This document shows, one piece after another, positions 1 to 8,212 of a stretch of 64,000 nucleotides of DNA (its first letter is position 1; every line of letters begins with the position of its first letter). This stretch comes from Pseudaquabacterium terrae. GTDB taxonomy: Bacteria > Pseudomonadota > Gammaproteobacteria > Burkholderiales > Burkholderiaceae_C. The notes beneath the pieces are model-generated. The model saw nothing but the letters and a program-made list of their open reading frames with translations, was not told the DNA's origin and did not search any database. Location: contig NZ_JABRWJ010000008.1 of NCBI RefSeq assembly GCF_013266755.1, forward strand, positions 124,001 to 188,000. Direction: 5' to 3'. Both the position numbers and the translations under genes were made by a program.

Positions 1-52
1 TCGACAGGGCGGCGATCTGCGAAGTGGTCAGGTTCGGAATGTTGGTGGCCAT
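1..52 (-). CDS. N-terminus of an unknown protein with LTTSQIAAL-type motif (partial)
   Basis: Only the first 17 codons are inside the window, and the gene continues to the left. The visible N-terminus reads MATNIPNLTTSQIAALS. It has no signal peptide and does not look like a flagellin. The start is supported by an AAAGGA ribosome binding site about 8 nt upstream. The LTTxQIAAL pattern resembles proteins built from repeated short L-T-T-x-Q helices, but one unit is too little to assign a family. A FliA-like promoter about 110 nt upstream suggests co-expression with late flagellar genes. Function unknown. Confidence 0.6.
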   Translation of the reverse strand, partial: MATNIPNLTTSQIAALS

Positions 53-162
53 CTCGGACGTCCTTTGGCTCGAAATCGTGGTCAGTGATGCGGGTCTTGG
101 TCTCTAGGGGGCTGGCGGGGAAGCCATTGACGGCTTGCCCTTCCTGCACTTCCTTCGTCCGG

Positions 163-190
163 TTATCGGGCCTGACTTTCTGTAACTTGA
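163..190 (-). promoter_or_regulatory. Sigma-28 (FliA) type promoter for the leftward partial gene
   Basis: On the minus strand TCAAGTTA (190-183) is followed after 12 nt by CCCGATAA (170-163). This closely matches the betaproteobacterial FliA form TCAAGTTT-N11-GCCGATAA. The leader to the ATG at 52 is about 100 nt. The 321-base gap between the leftward start and flhB (53-373) otherwise holds only the rightward flhB promoter. Confidence 0.7.
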
Positions 191-282
191 GCGGCCGAAC
201 CGAATAGGCGCCGGAATGCCAACTTTTTCGGGCGTTCCGGGCCGGGGCTGGCACGGCGCTGGCGGGCGCGGCGGGATTACCC

Positions 283-335
283 GGGGTTTCCGGCCGCTTA
301 TCCGGCTCAAGTTCGACGGATCGGCCGGCAACATG
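283..335 (+). promoter_or_regulatory. Composite flagellar promoter upstream of flhB
   Basis: This is copy 1 of a 53-nt element found four times in the window: GGGGTTT, then CTTATCCGGCTCAAGTT, then ACATG where the other copies have ACAAT. The TCAAGTT part resembles a FliA -35, but the -10 side is not a GCCGATAA box. It may be a class II (FlhDC-dependent) promoter. The flhB ATG lies 39 nt beyond it. Confidence 0.55.
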
Positions 336-373
336 CCGGCATTGCGGCCCGAGAGGCCGTGTGACGCACTGCC

Positions 374-1540
374 ATGGCCGACGCGCAAGACCGCAACCTC
401 CCAGCCTCAGAACGCAAGATCCGCAAGTCCCGTGAAGACGGGCAGGTGGCGCGTTCGCGCGACCTGGCGCACCTGGCGATGGTGGGCGGGGGTGGGGCGC
501 TGCTGGTGGCCTTCGCGCCCGCGCTGGCCGGCTGGATGCAGAAGATCCTGGCGTTGGGTCTGCGCTTCGACGCCAAGCTGTTGACGCAACCCGATGTGCT
601 GACCCACCGCCTCGGCGAACTGGCCGCCGGCTGGCTGCTGGTGCTGCTGGTGATCGGCGGCGTCGGGCTGGCGCTGGCGATCGGCTCGGGCGTCGCCGCC
701 GGCGGCTGGAACTTCACGATGAAGCCGCTGGCGCCGAAGTTCGACAAGCTCAACCCGCTGACCGGCATCGGCCGCATGTTCTCGGCCGACCACCTGTCGC
801 AGGTCGGCAAGGCCTGCCTGCTGGCGCTGCTGCTCGGCGTGATCGGCGCTTTCTATCTAAAGGGGCACCTGGCCGAATTTCACGATGCGCTGAGCATGCC
901 GCTGCCCCAGGCGATGAAGCACACCACGCAGGCGCTGCTCGGCGGGCTGATGCTGCTGGTGATCGCGCTGGTCGTCTTCGCGGCGATCGACGTGCCGCTG
1001 CAGCGCTTCATGCTCCTGAAGCGGCTGAAGATGAGCCACCAGGAGATGAAGCAGGAATACAAGGACGCCGAGGGCAACGTCGAGGTCAAGGCCAAGGTCA
1101 AGGCGCGCATGCGCGAGATGGCCAAGAAGCGCATGCTGGCCGCGGTGCCGAGCGCCGACCTGGTCGTGATGAACCCGACCCACTACGCGGTGGCGCTGAA
1201 GTACGAGGACTCGAAGATGGCCGCGCCGCGCGTCGTCGCCAAGGGCGCCGACCTGGTGGCGATGAAGATCCGCGACATCGCGCGCGAGAACAAGGTGCCG
1301 GTGCTGCAGAGCCCGGCGCTGGCGCGCGCGCTCTACGCCCACACCGAGGTCGACCAGGAAGTGCCGCAGCGCCTCTTCTCGGCCGTCGCCCAGGTGCTGG
1401 CCTACGTCTACCAGCTGCGCGCGGCGCTCGCCGGCCGCGGCAAGATGCCGGCCGACCTGGCGCCGATCGTCGTGCCGCCGGACCTGGATCCGCACAACAA
1501 GCCGGCTACCGGTGCGGCCGACGAGGCCGACGAAGCTTAA
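374..1540 (+). CDS. flhB: Flagellar export switch protein FlhB
   Basis: FlhB is an inner-membrane part of the flagellar type III export gate, and its autocleavage switches export from rod/hook to filament substrates. The 388-aa product has the usual length. A charged N-terminus is followed by four hydrophobic segments (about 34-53, 85-105, 145-163 and 187-206) and a basic linker. The NPTH autocleavage motif is intact at residues 267-270 within VVMNPTHYAVALKY. The ATG at 374 gives the conserved N-terminus. flhA follows after 63 bp but has its own promoter element. The identification is firm. Confidence 0.98.
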   Translation: MADAQDRNLPASERKIRKSREDGQVARSRDLAHLAMVGGGGALLVAFAPALAGWMQKILALGLRFDAKLLTQPDVLTHRLGELAAGWLLVLLVIGGVGLALAIGSGVAAGGWNFTMKPLAPKFDKLNPLTGIGRMFSADHLSQVGKACLLALLLGVIGAFYLKGHLAEFHDALSMPLPQAMKHTTQALLGGLMLLVIALVVFAAIDVPLQRFMLLKRLKMSHQEMKQEYKDAEGNVEVKAKVKARMREMAKKRMLAAVPSADLVVMNPTHYAVALKYEDSKMAAPRVVAKGADLVAMKIRDIARENKVPVLQSPALARALYAHTEVDQEVPQRLFSAVAQVLAYVYQLRAALAGRGKMPADLAPIVVPPDLDPHNKPATGAADEADEA

Positions 1541-1543
1541 AGC

Positions 1544-1596
1544 GCGGTTTCCCCGCCGCTTATCCGGCTCAAGTTTCCCGGTCGACCCGGAACAAT
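1544..1596 (+). promoter_or_regulatory. Composite flagellar promoter upstream of flhA
   Basis: Copy 2 of the 53-nt element: GCGGTTT at 1544, CTTATCCGGC at 1559, TCAAGTTT at 1569-1576 and AACAAT at 1591-1596. The final box is only 7 nt from the flhA ATG. If AACAAT is the -10, the transcript would start at or next to the start codon. Confidence 0.6.
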
Positions 1597-1603
1597 CGCG
1601 GCC

Positions 1604-3691
1604 ATGAATGCGTTCATGGCTCAACTGCAGTCGCTGATCGGTCCCAAGGCGGGCGTGCTGAAGGCGCTGATGGCGCCGCTGTTCATCGTGATGGTTCTCG
1701 CGATGATGGTGCTGCCGCTGCCGGCCTTCGCGCTCGACCTGTTCTTCACCTTCAACATCGCGCTGGCGCTGATGGTGATGCTGGTGGCCGCCAACATGAT
1801 CAAGCCGCTGGACTTCGCGGCCTTCCCGACCATCCTGCTGGTGACGACGCTGCTGCGCCTGTCGCTGAACGTCGCCTCGACCCGCGTCGTGCTGCTCGAG
1901 GGCCACACCGGCACGGCGGCAGCCGGCAAGGTGATCGAGAGCTTCGGCCACTTCCTGATCGGCGGCAATTTCGCGGTCGGGCTGATCGTCTTCGCGATCC
2001 TGGTCGTCATCAACTTCATCGTCGTCACCAAGGGCGCCGAGCGCATCGCCGAGGTCGGTGCGCGCTTCACGCTGGATGCGATGCCCGGCAAGCAGATGGC
2101 GATCGACGCCGACCTCAACGCCGGCCTGATCGACGAGAAGGAAGCCAAGCGCCGGCGCATCGAGGTCGGCGAGGAAGCGGAATTCTTCGGCTCGATGGAC
2201 GGTGCGTCGAAGTTCGTGCGCGGCGATGCGATCGCCGGCATCCTGATCCTGGTCATCAACATCGTCGGCGGCTTCATCATCGGCATCGCGCAGCACTCGC
2301 TGTCGGCTTCGCAAGCCGCCGAGAGCTACATCCTGCTGGCGGTCGGCGATGCGCTGGTGGCGCAGATCCCCGGGCTGCTCATCTCGGTGGCCGCGGCGAT
2401 GGTGGTGTCGCGCGTCGGCAAGGAAACCGATGTCGGCAGCCAGATCCGCAAGCAGGTCTTCGGCAGCCCGAAGGCGCTGGCCATCACCGCCGGCATCCTC
2501 GGCGCGCTCGGCCTGATCCCGGGCATGCCGCACATCGTCTTCCTGACGATCGCCGCCGGCATCGGCTGGGGCGCCTGGTGGATGGCGGTGCAGGCGAAGA
2601 AGGCCGCCGAGGCGCCGCCGCCGTCGACCCGCCCCGAGCCGCCGGCCAACGCCGAGGCCAGCTGGGACGACCTGCAGCCGGTGGACACGCTGGGCCTGGA
2701 AGTCGGCTACCGGCTGATCGCGCTGGTCGACAAGGCGCGCTCGGGCGACCTGCTCAGCCGCATCAAGGGCGTGCGCAAGAAGTTCGCGCAGGAGGTCGGC
2801 TTCCTGCCGCCGCCGGTGCACATCCGCGACAACCTGGAGCTCAAGCCCAGCGTCTACCGCGTGCTGCTGCGCGGCGCCGTGGTCGGCGAGGGCGAGGCCT
2901 ATCCGGGCATGCTGCTGGCGATCAACCCGGGCGGCGCGACCATCAAGCTGCCCGGCACCGCGACCATCGATCCGGCCTTCGGCCTGCCTGCGGTGTGGAT
3001 CGAGGAGCGCCAGCGCGAGATGGCGCAGATGAACGGCTTCACGGTGGTCGACTGCTCGACCGTCGTCGCCACCCACCTGTCGCACCTGATGCAGGTGAGT
3101 GCCGGCAAGCTGCTGGGCCGCGTCGAGACGCAGGCGCTGGTCGAGCACGTCACCAAGCTGGCGCCCAAGCTGATCGAGGATGTGATTCCGAAGATGGTCG
3201 GCATCGCCGCGGTGCAGAAGGTGCTGCAGCTGCTGCTGGAAGAGGGCGTGCACATCCGCGACATGCGCTCGATCGTCGAGTGCCTGGCCGAGCACGCCAG
3301 CACCGTGACCGATCCGGGCGAGCTGGCGCGGCGCATCCGCATCCACCTGGCGCCGGTGATCGTGCAGCAGATCTATGGGCCTACGCGCGAGCTCGACGTG
3401 ATCGCGCTGGAGCCCGAGCTCGAGCGCCTGATCACCCAGGCGCTGACCTCGCCGCACGGCGCGGCGCTGGACCCCGGTGTGGCCGACACGCTGACGCGCG
3501 AAGCCGCCAATACCGCGATGCGCGCCGAGAACCTCGGCCACCCGGCCTGCCTGCTGGTGCCGGACCTGATCCGCGCGCCGATTGCCCGGCTTCTGAAGCG
3601 CGCCGCGCCGCGCCTGAAGGTGCTGGGCCACAGCGAGATTCCGGAGACGCATTCGATCCGCATCGGCTCGATCATCGGCCAGGCCGGTTGA
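1604..3691 (+). CDS. flhA: Flagellar export gate protein FlhA
   Basis: FlhA is the large export-gate subunit. Its membrane domain conducts protons and its cytosolic domain docks chaperone-substrate complexes. At 695 aa it is a typical FHIPEP-family protein. The N-terminal half (about 20-320) is rich in membrane segments, and the family signature VGARFTLDAMPGKQMAIDAD is present. A Pro/Ala-rich linker near 330-350 leads into the cytosolic domain. No Shine-Dalgarno sequence precedes the ATG at 1604, and ATG 1616 (codon 5) is an alternative start. It lies between flhB and flhF. Confidence 0.98.
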   Translation: MNAFMAQLQSLIGPKAGVLKALMAPLFIVMVLAMMVLPLPAFALDLFFTFNIALALMVMLVAANMIKPLDFAAFPTILLVTTLLRLSLNVASTRVVLLEGHTGTAAAGKVIESFGHFLIGGNFAVGLIVFAILVVINFIVVTKGAERIAEVGARFTLDAMPGKQMAIDADLNAGLIDEKEAKRRRIEVGEEAEFFGSMDGASKFVRGDAIAGILILVINIVGGFIIGIAQHSLSASQAAESYILLAVGDALVAQIPGLLISVAAAMVVSRVGKETDVGSQIRKQVFGSPKALAITAGILGALGLIPGMPHIVFLTIAAGIGWGAWWMAVQAKKAAEAPPPSTRPEPPANAEASWDDLQPVDTLGLEVGYRLIALVDKARSGDLLSRIKGVRKKFAQEVGFLPPPVHIRDNLELKPSVYRVLLRGAVVGEGEAYPGMLLAINPGGATIKLPGTATIDPAFGLPAVWIEERQREMAQMNGFTVVDCSTVVATHLSHLMQVSAGKLLGRVETQALVEHVTKLAPKLIEDVIPKMVGIAAVQKVLQLLLEEGVHIRDMRSIVECLAEHASTVTDPGELARRIRIHLAPVIVQQIYGPTRELDVIALEPELERLITQALTSPHGAALDPGVADTLTREAANTAMRAENLGHPACLLVPDLIRAPIARLLKRAAPRLKVLGHSEIPETHSIRIGSIIGQAG

Positions 3692-3713
3692 TGGACTCCG
3701 GCGCAGGACTAGG

Positions 3714-3766
3714 GCGGTTTTCTCCTCGCTTATCGGCCTTAGGTTTCGCAGTCACCCGGGAACAAT
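3714..3766 (+). promoter_or_regulatory. Composite flagellar promoter upstream of flhF
   Basis: Copy 3 of the 53-nt element, with the same internal spacing as the flhA copy: GCGGTTT at 3714, CTTATCGGCC at 3729, TTAGGTTT at 3739 and AACAAT at 3761-3766. The flhF ATG is 38 nt downstream. Confidence 0.6.
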
Positions 3767-3803
3767 GGCGTAACGCAATGCAGACCAGTTCTGGAGTTCC
3801 AGC

Positions 3804-5396
3804 ATGAACGTGAAGCGCTTTACCGCCAAGACATCCCGTGACGCGCTGGCGCTCGTTCGCCAGGCGCTCGGCGATGACGCCGTCGTGCTCTCCACCCGCC
3901 CCGGCGCCGAAGGCGTCGAAGTGCTGGCGATGGCGCCGGACGGCCTGCAGCAGATCGAACAAGCCGCCGCCAGCGCGCCCACCGTGCGGGCCTCGGCCGA
4001 GCCGCGCGCGCCGCGGGTTGCCAATTCCGTCGCCGGCTCCGCCGGTGCCGCCGTCGACCTGCGCAATGCGCGCCAGGTCGAGCACCAGATCCCCGTGCTG
4101 CGCCAGGAAGTGGCGCCGCAGCGCAAGGCCCCGCTGGCGCAGCGCGCCGCGCGTGAACGTGTCGAGCCGCAGTTCGCCGGCGCCGAATCGGTCGAGAACG
4201 ACGTCGAGGCGCTGGGCATGAGCACGCTGACCTTCCAGGACTATGTGCGCGAACGCATGCTCAAGCGCCGGCAGGCCGAGATGGACCAGGGCGCGCCGAT
4301 GCTGTCCGAGGCGCCCGAAGCGCCGCCGGTGCGCCGCGCCGCTGCGCCGACCGCCGCGCCGCGCCGCGAGATCCCGGTGCTTCGCGACGAAGTGCAGTTC
4401 GCCGAACCCGAGCCGATCCGCATCGACCCGACCACCCATGCCGCCGCGCAACGCGACCGCAGCGAGATGATGGGCGAGCTGCGCTCGATGCGTCACCTGA
4501 TCGAAGAGCGCTTCGGCATGCTGGCCTTCATGGAAAAGCTGCAGCGCAACCCGCGCCAGGCCGAGCTGTCGCAGCGCCTGCTCGACAGCGGCCTGTCGCC
4601 GGCGCTGATCCGCAAGCTGGTGGCCAGCCTGCCCGCCGATGCCACCGACGAGATGGCCTGGGCCGCCAGCGTGCTCGAGCGCAACGTCATCACCGACGAA
4701 GGTGAGCTGCCGATCGAGGACCAGGGCGGCGTCTACGCGCTGATCGGCTCGACCGGCGTCGGCAAGACCACGTCGACCGCCAAGATCGCCGCCGCCTTCG
4801 CGACCAAGCACGGCGCAGCAAACCTGGGCCTGATCACGCTCGACGCCTACCGCGTTGCCGCGCATGAACAGCTGCGTACGTACGGCCGCATCCTCGGCGT
4901 GCCGGTGCACACCGCGCACGACCGAGCATCCCTTGAAGATCTTCTCGACCTGCTGTCCGCCAAGAAGCTGGTGCTGATCGACACCGCCGGCATGGCCCAG
5001 CGCGACGCCCGCACCCGCGAGCTGATGGAGATGCTGCAGCACCGCTCGATCCAGAAGCTGCTGGTCGTCAATGCGGCCGCGCAAGGCGAGACGGTCGAGG
5101 ACGTGATGGCCGCCTACGGCGCTTCCACCTGCCGCGGCGTCGTCATCAGCAAGCTCGACGAAGCCGTCAAGCTCGGGCCGGCGCTCGACGCGCTGATCCG
5201 TCACAAGGCCAAGGTCGTCGGCGTCGCCAACGGCCAGCGCGTGCCTGAAGACTGGCACCGTCTTTCAGCCCAGGCGCTGGTGCAGCGTGCGCTGCGCGGC
5301 GGTGGCGGTTCGTCGTGGCGCCTCGACGCCGCCGAAGTGAACCTGATCTTCGCCGGCCGCCATGCGGTCAGCAGCGCGGCAGCGATGCACGCCTGA
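3804..5396 (+). CDS. flhF: Flagellar GTPase FlhF (SRP-type)
   Basis: FlhF is an SRP-family GTPase that sets flagellar position and number, usually together with FlhG. The 530-aa product starts with the conserved basic segment MNVKRFTAKTSRDALALV. A long Ala/Pro/Arg-rich variable region follows (about 55-220). The C-terminal NG domain carries the P-loop GSTGVGKTT from residue 315, the G3 DTAG at 393 and the G4 SKLD at 449-452, so GTP binding looks intact. The FlhG-like gene follows after 64 bp. That partner has lost its ATP-binding motif. Confidence 0.95.
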   Translation: MNVKRFTAKTSRDALALVRQALGDDAVVLSTRPGAEGVEVLAMAPDGLQQIEQAAASAPTVRASAEPRAPRVANSVAGSAGAAVDLRNARQVEHQIPVLRQEVAPQRKAPLAQRAARERVEPQFAGAESVENDVEALGMSTLTFQDYVRERMLKRRQAEMDQGAPMLSEAPEAPPVRRAAAPTAAPRREIPVLRDEVQFAEPEPIRIDPTTHAAAQRDRSEMMGELRSMRHLIEERFGMLAFMEKLQRNPRQAELSQRLLDSGLSPALIRKLVASLPADATDEMAWAASVLERNVITDEGELPIEDQGGVYALIGSTGVGKTTSTAKIAAAFATKHGAANLGLITLDAYRVAAHEQLRTYGRILGVPVHTAHDRASLEDLLDLLSAKKLVLIDTAGMAQRDARTRELMEMLQHRSIQKLLVVNAAAQGETVEDVMAAYGASTCRGVVISKLDEAVKLGPALDALIRHKAKVVGVANGQRVPEDWHRLSAQALVQRALRGGGGSSWRLDAAEVNLIFAGRHAVSSAAAMHA

Positions 5397-5460
5397 CGCT
5401 CACTTTCCAAGTCATCTCGAACGCTTCCGAACCACAAGCACGAATAACAAGCCGTCCCGA

Positions 5461-6270
5461 ATGCGCGACTTGAACAACCCCCCCCGCCACGCACCGTTCG
5501 ACCAGGCCCACGGCCTGCGCCAGCTGTTCGCGGCCTCGCGCCAGCGCTTCGTGCCGCTGGTGCACAACCCGCACGTCGCCTTCGGCGGCGTGGCGATGGA
5601 ACGCCTGTGCGCGGCCTTCGGCGAAGCCGGGCTGCACACGCTGGTCGTCGATGCCGCGGACACCGCGAGCCCGGCGCACGAGCTGGCGCAGGTCGACCTG
5701 TCGGCCTGCATCGAGAAGCTCTCCGGCAGCGTCTCCTACCTGGCCGCGCGCGGCCTGCCGATGCGCTGGCTCGATGCGCGCGGCACCACCGGCGGCTTTC
5801 TCGCCGCGCTGGCCGATGCCGCGCCGCGCGCCGAAGTGATCCTGGTGCATGCCGGCGCGTCCGACATCGCCCGCCTGTTCTCGCGCCGCATGCCGCGCCC
5901 GATCCTGCAGGCCGCCGATGCGCCGCAAAGCCTGACGCATGCCTATGCGTCGATGAAATTGCTGGCGCAGCGCCTGTCGGTGCTGGCCTTCGACCTGGTG
6001 ATCGCGGCCGACGGCGCCTCGCCGCGCGTGCCGCGCATCGCCGACAGCCTGGCCGACTGCGCCGACCGATTCCTCGGTGCCGCGCTCGCCGACTGGGCGC
6101 TGGCCGACCCGACCAGCGATCCGCATGAGCCGGTGCCGCCGGCGCTGTGCCGTCTGGCCGCTGGCCAGCTCAATGAGCACGGCCACGCCGACGCCTCCTT
6201 CCACCATCCCGATCCGGCCGCGCGCGCGTTGCCGGTGGCGCGCGGCTGGTCCGCTGCGCACGCGAACTGA
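5461..6270 (+). CDS. FlhG/MinD-like flagellar protein lacking the Walker A motif
   Basis: The gene sits exactly where flhG lies, between flhF and fliA (20 bp before fliA). The ATG at 5461 gives 269 aa. The fold seems related to MinD/FlhG: LHTLVVDAAD resembles the LLLDADLG strand, and DAPQSLTHAYASMKLL matches the PEPTSITDAYALIKLL region. The deviant P-loop GKGGVGKT is absent; the equivalent segment reads NPHVAFGGVAMERL. The DTGAG switch is replaced by VHAGAS. ATP binding as in canonical FlhG is therefore unlikely. It may be a scaffold or FlhF partner. Its role is inferred from position and weak similarity. Confidence 0.75.
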   Translation: MRDLNNPPRHAPFDQAHGLRQLFAASRQRFVPLVHNPHVAFGGVAMERLCAAFGEAGLHTLVVDAADTASPAHELAQVDLSACIEKLSGSVSYLAARGLPMRWLDARGTTGGFLAALADAAPRAEVILVHAGASDIARLFSRRMPRPILQAADAPQSLTHAYASMKLLAQRLSVLAFDLVIAADGASPRVPRIADSLADCADRFLGAALADWALADPTSDPHEPVPPALCRLAAGQLNEHGHADASFHHPDPAARALPVARGWSAAHAN

Positions 6271-6290
6271 CCTCCCGGAGCCTGAACAAC

Positions 6291-7007
6291 ATGTACACCG
6301 CCAAAGGCCGCCTCGACGCCAACGCGATGCTCAAGCAGTACAGCCCGCTGGTCCGCCGCCTCGCGCACCAGATGATCGCCAAGCTGCCCGCGAACGTCGA
6401 GATCGACGACCTGATCCAGGTCGGCATGATCGGACTGTCCGACGCGCTGACCCGCTTCGATGCGGGCCAGGGCGTGCAGTTCGAGACCTTCGCCACCCAG
6501 CGCATCCGCGGCGCGATGCTCGACGAGCTGCGCGGCAGCGACTGGATGAGCCGCGGCGACCGCCGCCACCAGCGCTCGATCGAATCGGCGGTGCACAAGC
6601 TCGAGCAGAAGCTCGGCCGCGCGCCGAACGAGAGCGAGATCGCCAAGGAAATGGGCCTGACGCTCGCCGACTACCAGGAACTGCTGGGCAAGGTGCGCGG
6701 CACGCAGCTGGTCTACCTGGAAGACATGAGCGGCGACGACGGCGACGACGACTACCTCGACCGGCACATCGCCGCCGACGAGACCGCGAACCCGCTGTCG
6801 CTGTTGAACGACCATCGCATGCGCGAGGCATTGGTCGAAGCCATCAAGAACCTGCCCGAACGCGAGCAGTACGTGATGAGCATGTACTACGAGCACGACA
6901 TGAATCTCAAGGAGATCGCTGCCGTGCTCGGCGTGACCGAATCGCGTGTGTGCCAGCTGCACAGCCAGAGCATTGCGCGGCTGCGGAGCAAGTTGCGCGA
7001 GTGGTGA
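6291..7007 (+). CDS. fliA: RNA polymerase sigma factor FliA (sigma-28)
   Basis: FliA directs transcription of late flagellar and chemotaxis genes and is held inactive by FlgM. The 238-aa protein has sigma region 2 (IDDLIQVGMIGLSDALTRFD, then TFATQRIRGAMLDELR), region 3 and region 4 with the helix-turn-helix NLKEIAAVLGVTESRVCQLH. An acidic stretch (EDMSGDDGDDDYLD) lies between regions 3 and 4. It is the last gene of the flhF block and is followed by an intrinsic terminator. Matching promoters are seen at 163-190 and before flgM. Confidence 0.97.
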   Translation: MYTAKGRLDANAMLKQYSPLVRRLAHQMIAKLPANVEIDDLIQVGMIGLSDALTRFDAGQGVQFETFATQRIRGAMLDELRGSDWMSRGDRRHQRSIESAVHKLEQKLGRAPNESEIAKEMGLTLADYQELLGKVRGTQLVYLEDMSGDDGDDDYLDRHIAADETANPLSLLNDHRMREALVEAIKNLPEREQYVMSMYYEHDMNLKEIAAVLGVTESRVCQLHSQSIARLRSKLREW

Positions 7008-7044
7008 TCGATCGCAGCCGCCGTCGAGGCGACTGACAACGCAA

Positions 7045-7070
7045 AAGGCCGGCTTGTTGCCGGCCTTCGT
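7045..7070 (+). terminator. Intrinsic terminator after fliA
   Basis: A perfect 9-bp inverted repeat AAGGCCGGC / GCCGGCCTT with loop TTGTT (7045-7067) is followed by a T-containing tail. It lies 38 nt past the fliA stop and closes the flagellar block. Confidence 0.7.
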
Positions 7071-7100
7071 GCTTCTACTTCTGGCGAGGCGCCGACGGCC

Positions 7101-7132
7101 GCAACGGCGCGGCAACGGCCCACGCCTAGCCT
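7101..7132 (+). promoter_or_regulatory. 11-bp-period direct repeats with -10 box (SARP-like operator)
   Basis: GCAACGG occurs at 7101-7107 and 7112-7118, start to start 11 bp. Eight bases later comes TAGCCT (7127-7132), which fits TANNNT. SARP/OmpR-type activators bind heptamer direct repeats with 11-bp period placed 8 bp from the -10. A regulator of that architecture is encoded at 9331. The functional link is inference. Confidence 0.4.
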
Positions 7133-7165
7133 TCGGGGCATTCCTGCTACCCCCGAGGAGCCCCC

Positions 7166-7621
7166 ATGAGACTGATTGCTTTCGCCTTCGCCGCCGCCAC
7201 TGCGGCAGGCGGGCTGGCCAGCGGCCACGCCGTCGCCCAGTACCAGCCGCAACCGCGGATCCTGTACTCGGCGCCGCTGATGGGAAGCAACTCGTACACC
7301 TGCAGCGTGGCCAACGTTTCGGCCAATCCGGTCACGATCAGCCAGTTCCGCTTCGACACGCTGGACGGCCCGATCACCCAGCCGACCACCTGCAATGTCG
7401 GCATGTCGACGACGCTTGACCCGGGTGAACACTGCAGCACCACGTTGCCTCTCAACGGCCCCTTTGCAGGCCTCTTCACGGTGGCCTGCCGGATCAGGCA
7501 TACCGGGGGCGAAAACGCGGTGCAAGGGTCCTTGCAGGGTTTCGGGACCCAACCCAGTGGCGCGCCGTCGCTGATGGGCGTCTCGCGGCTGCAGTCGGTG
7601 GGATTCACCGCGGCCCCTTGA
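7166..7621 (+). CDS. Small secreted protein, four-Cys family, copy 1
   Basis: This is a 151-aa protein of unknown function. Residues 1-25 form a signal peptide (MRLIAFAFAAATAAGGLASG, cleaved near HAVAQ). The mature part has conserved YTCSVANVSANPVTISQF, a TTC, an EHC and an ACRIRH cysteine, suggesting two disulfides and an export destination. A GAGGAG ribosome binding site precedes the ATG. The next gene is a clear paralogue only 35 bp downstream, so the pair is probably one transcript made by tandem duplication. Confidence 0.85.
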   Translation: MRLIAFAFAAATAAGGLASGHAVAQYQPQPRILYSAPLMGSNSYTCSVANVSANPVTISQFRFDTLDGPITQPTTCNVGMSTTLDPGEHCSTTLPLNGPFAGLFTVACRIRHTGGENAVQGSLQGFGTQPSGAPSLMGVSRLQSVGFTAAP

Positions 7622-7656
7622 TCAGCTCTGTGCACCCACCGACGAAAGGACTCTTC

Positions 7657-8127
7657 ATGCGACCGACTCTCATCGCCCTCGCCACCACCGCCGTGGTGGG
7701 ATCGCTGGCCGGCGGCCACGCCGCCGCGCAAGTCCAGACCCCACCGCCGCCGGCCCAGGCCATACGCATCCTGGTCTCGGAACCGCTGAGGTCAGGCAAT
7801 TGGTACGTGTGCACCGTGGCCAACGTTTCGGCCAGCCCGGTCACCCTCAGCCAATACCGCTTCGACAGCTCGAGCGGTGCAATCTACGAGCCGTCAACCT
7901 GCGGAGCGACACCCGTGACACTCGAGCCAGGCCGGCACTGCTTCACCTCCTTGAGGCTCAGTAGCCTCGAGGCGGGCCTCGCCAGCGTGGCCTGCCGCAT
8001 CAGACACAGCGCAGGCGAGAACGCGGTGCTGGGGTCACTTCAGGGCTTCGTGGATGGCCCCGGCACCGCGCCCTACCTGATCGGCGTCTCGCAGTTGCGG
8101 TGGATCGGGGCGACCGCGGCACCCTGA
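7657..8127 (+). CDS. Small secreted protein, four-Cys family, copy 2
   Basis: This 156-aa paralogue of the upstream gene shares blocks such as VANVSASPVTLSQYRFD, CRIRH, GENAVLGSLQGF and LIGVSQL. A signal peptide spans about 1-25 (MRPTLIALATTAVVGSLAGG, AAA near the cleavage site). The ATG at 7657 is preferred over an upstream in-frame codon because it follows AAAGGA and gives the signal peptide. All four cysteines are kept. Function unknown. It is probably co-transcribed with copy 1. Confidence 0.85.
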   Translation: MRPTLIALATTAVVGSLAGGHAAAQVQTPPPPAQAIRILVSEPLRSGNWYVCTVANVSASPVTLSQYRFDSSSGAIYEPSTCGATPVTLEPGRHCFTSLRLSSLEAGLASVACRIRHSAGENAVLGSLQGFVDGPGTAPYLIGVSQLRWIGATAAP

Positions 8128-8143
8128 TCCGCCTCTTCGCGCG

Positions 8144-8161
8144 GCAACGCCGCGGCAACGG
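8144..8161 (+). promoter_or_regulatory. 11-bp-period direct repeats upstream of PEP-CTERM gene
   Basis: GCAACGC (8144-8150) and GCAACGG (8155-8161) lie 11 bp apart start to start, matching the pair at 7101-7118. The possible -10 here (CAAGGT, 8169-8174) is weak. Part of the following sequence may derive from a GC-rich intergenic repeat. Confidence 0.35.
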
Positions 8162-8212
8162 CCCGGCCCAAGGTGGGTGTGCGGCTCGTTTTCGTATCCA
8201 CCGGAGTAACTG

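Noticed and set aside
857-3652. Very long open frame antisense to flhB/flhA
   Set aside because: High-GC genes leave long open antisense frames. The product is Arg/His/Gln-rich low-complexity sequence with no motif, while the plus strand encodes clear FlhB and FlhA.
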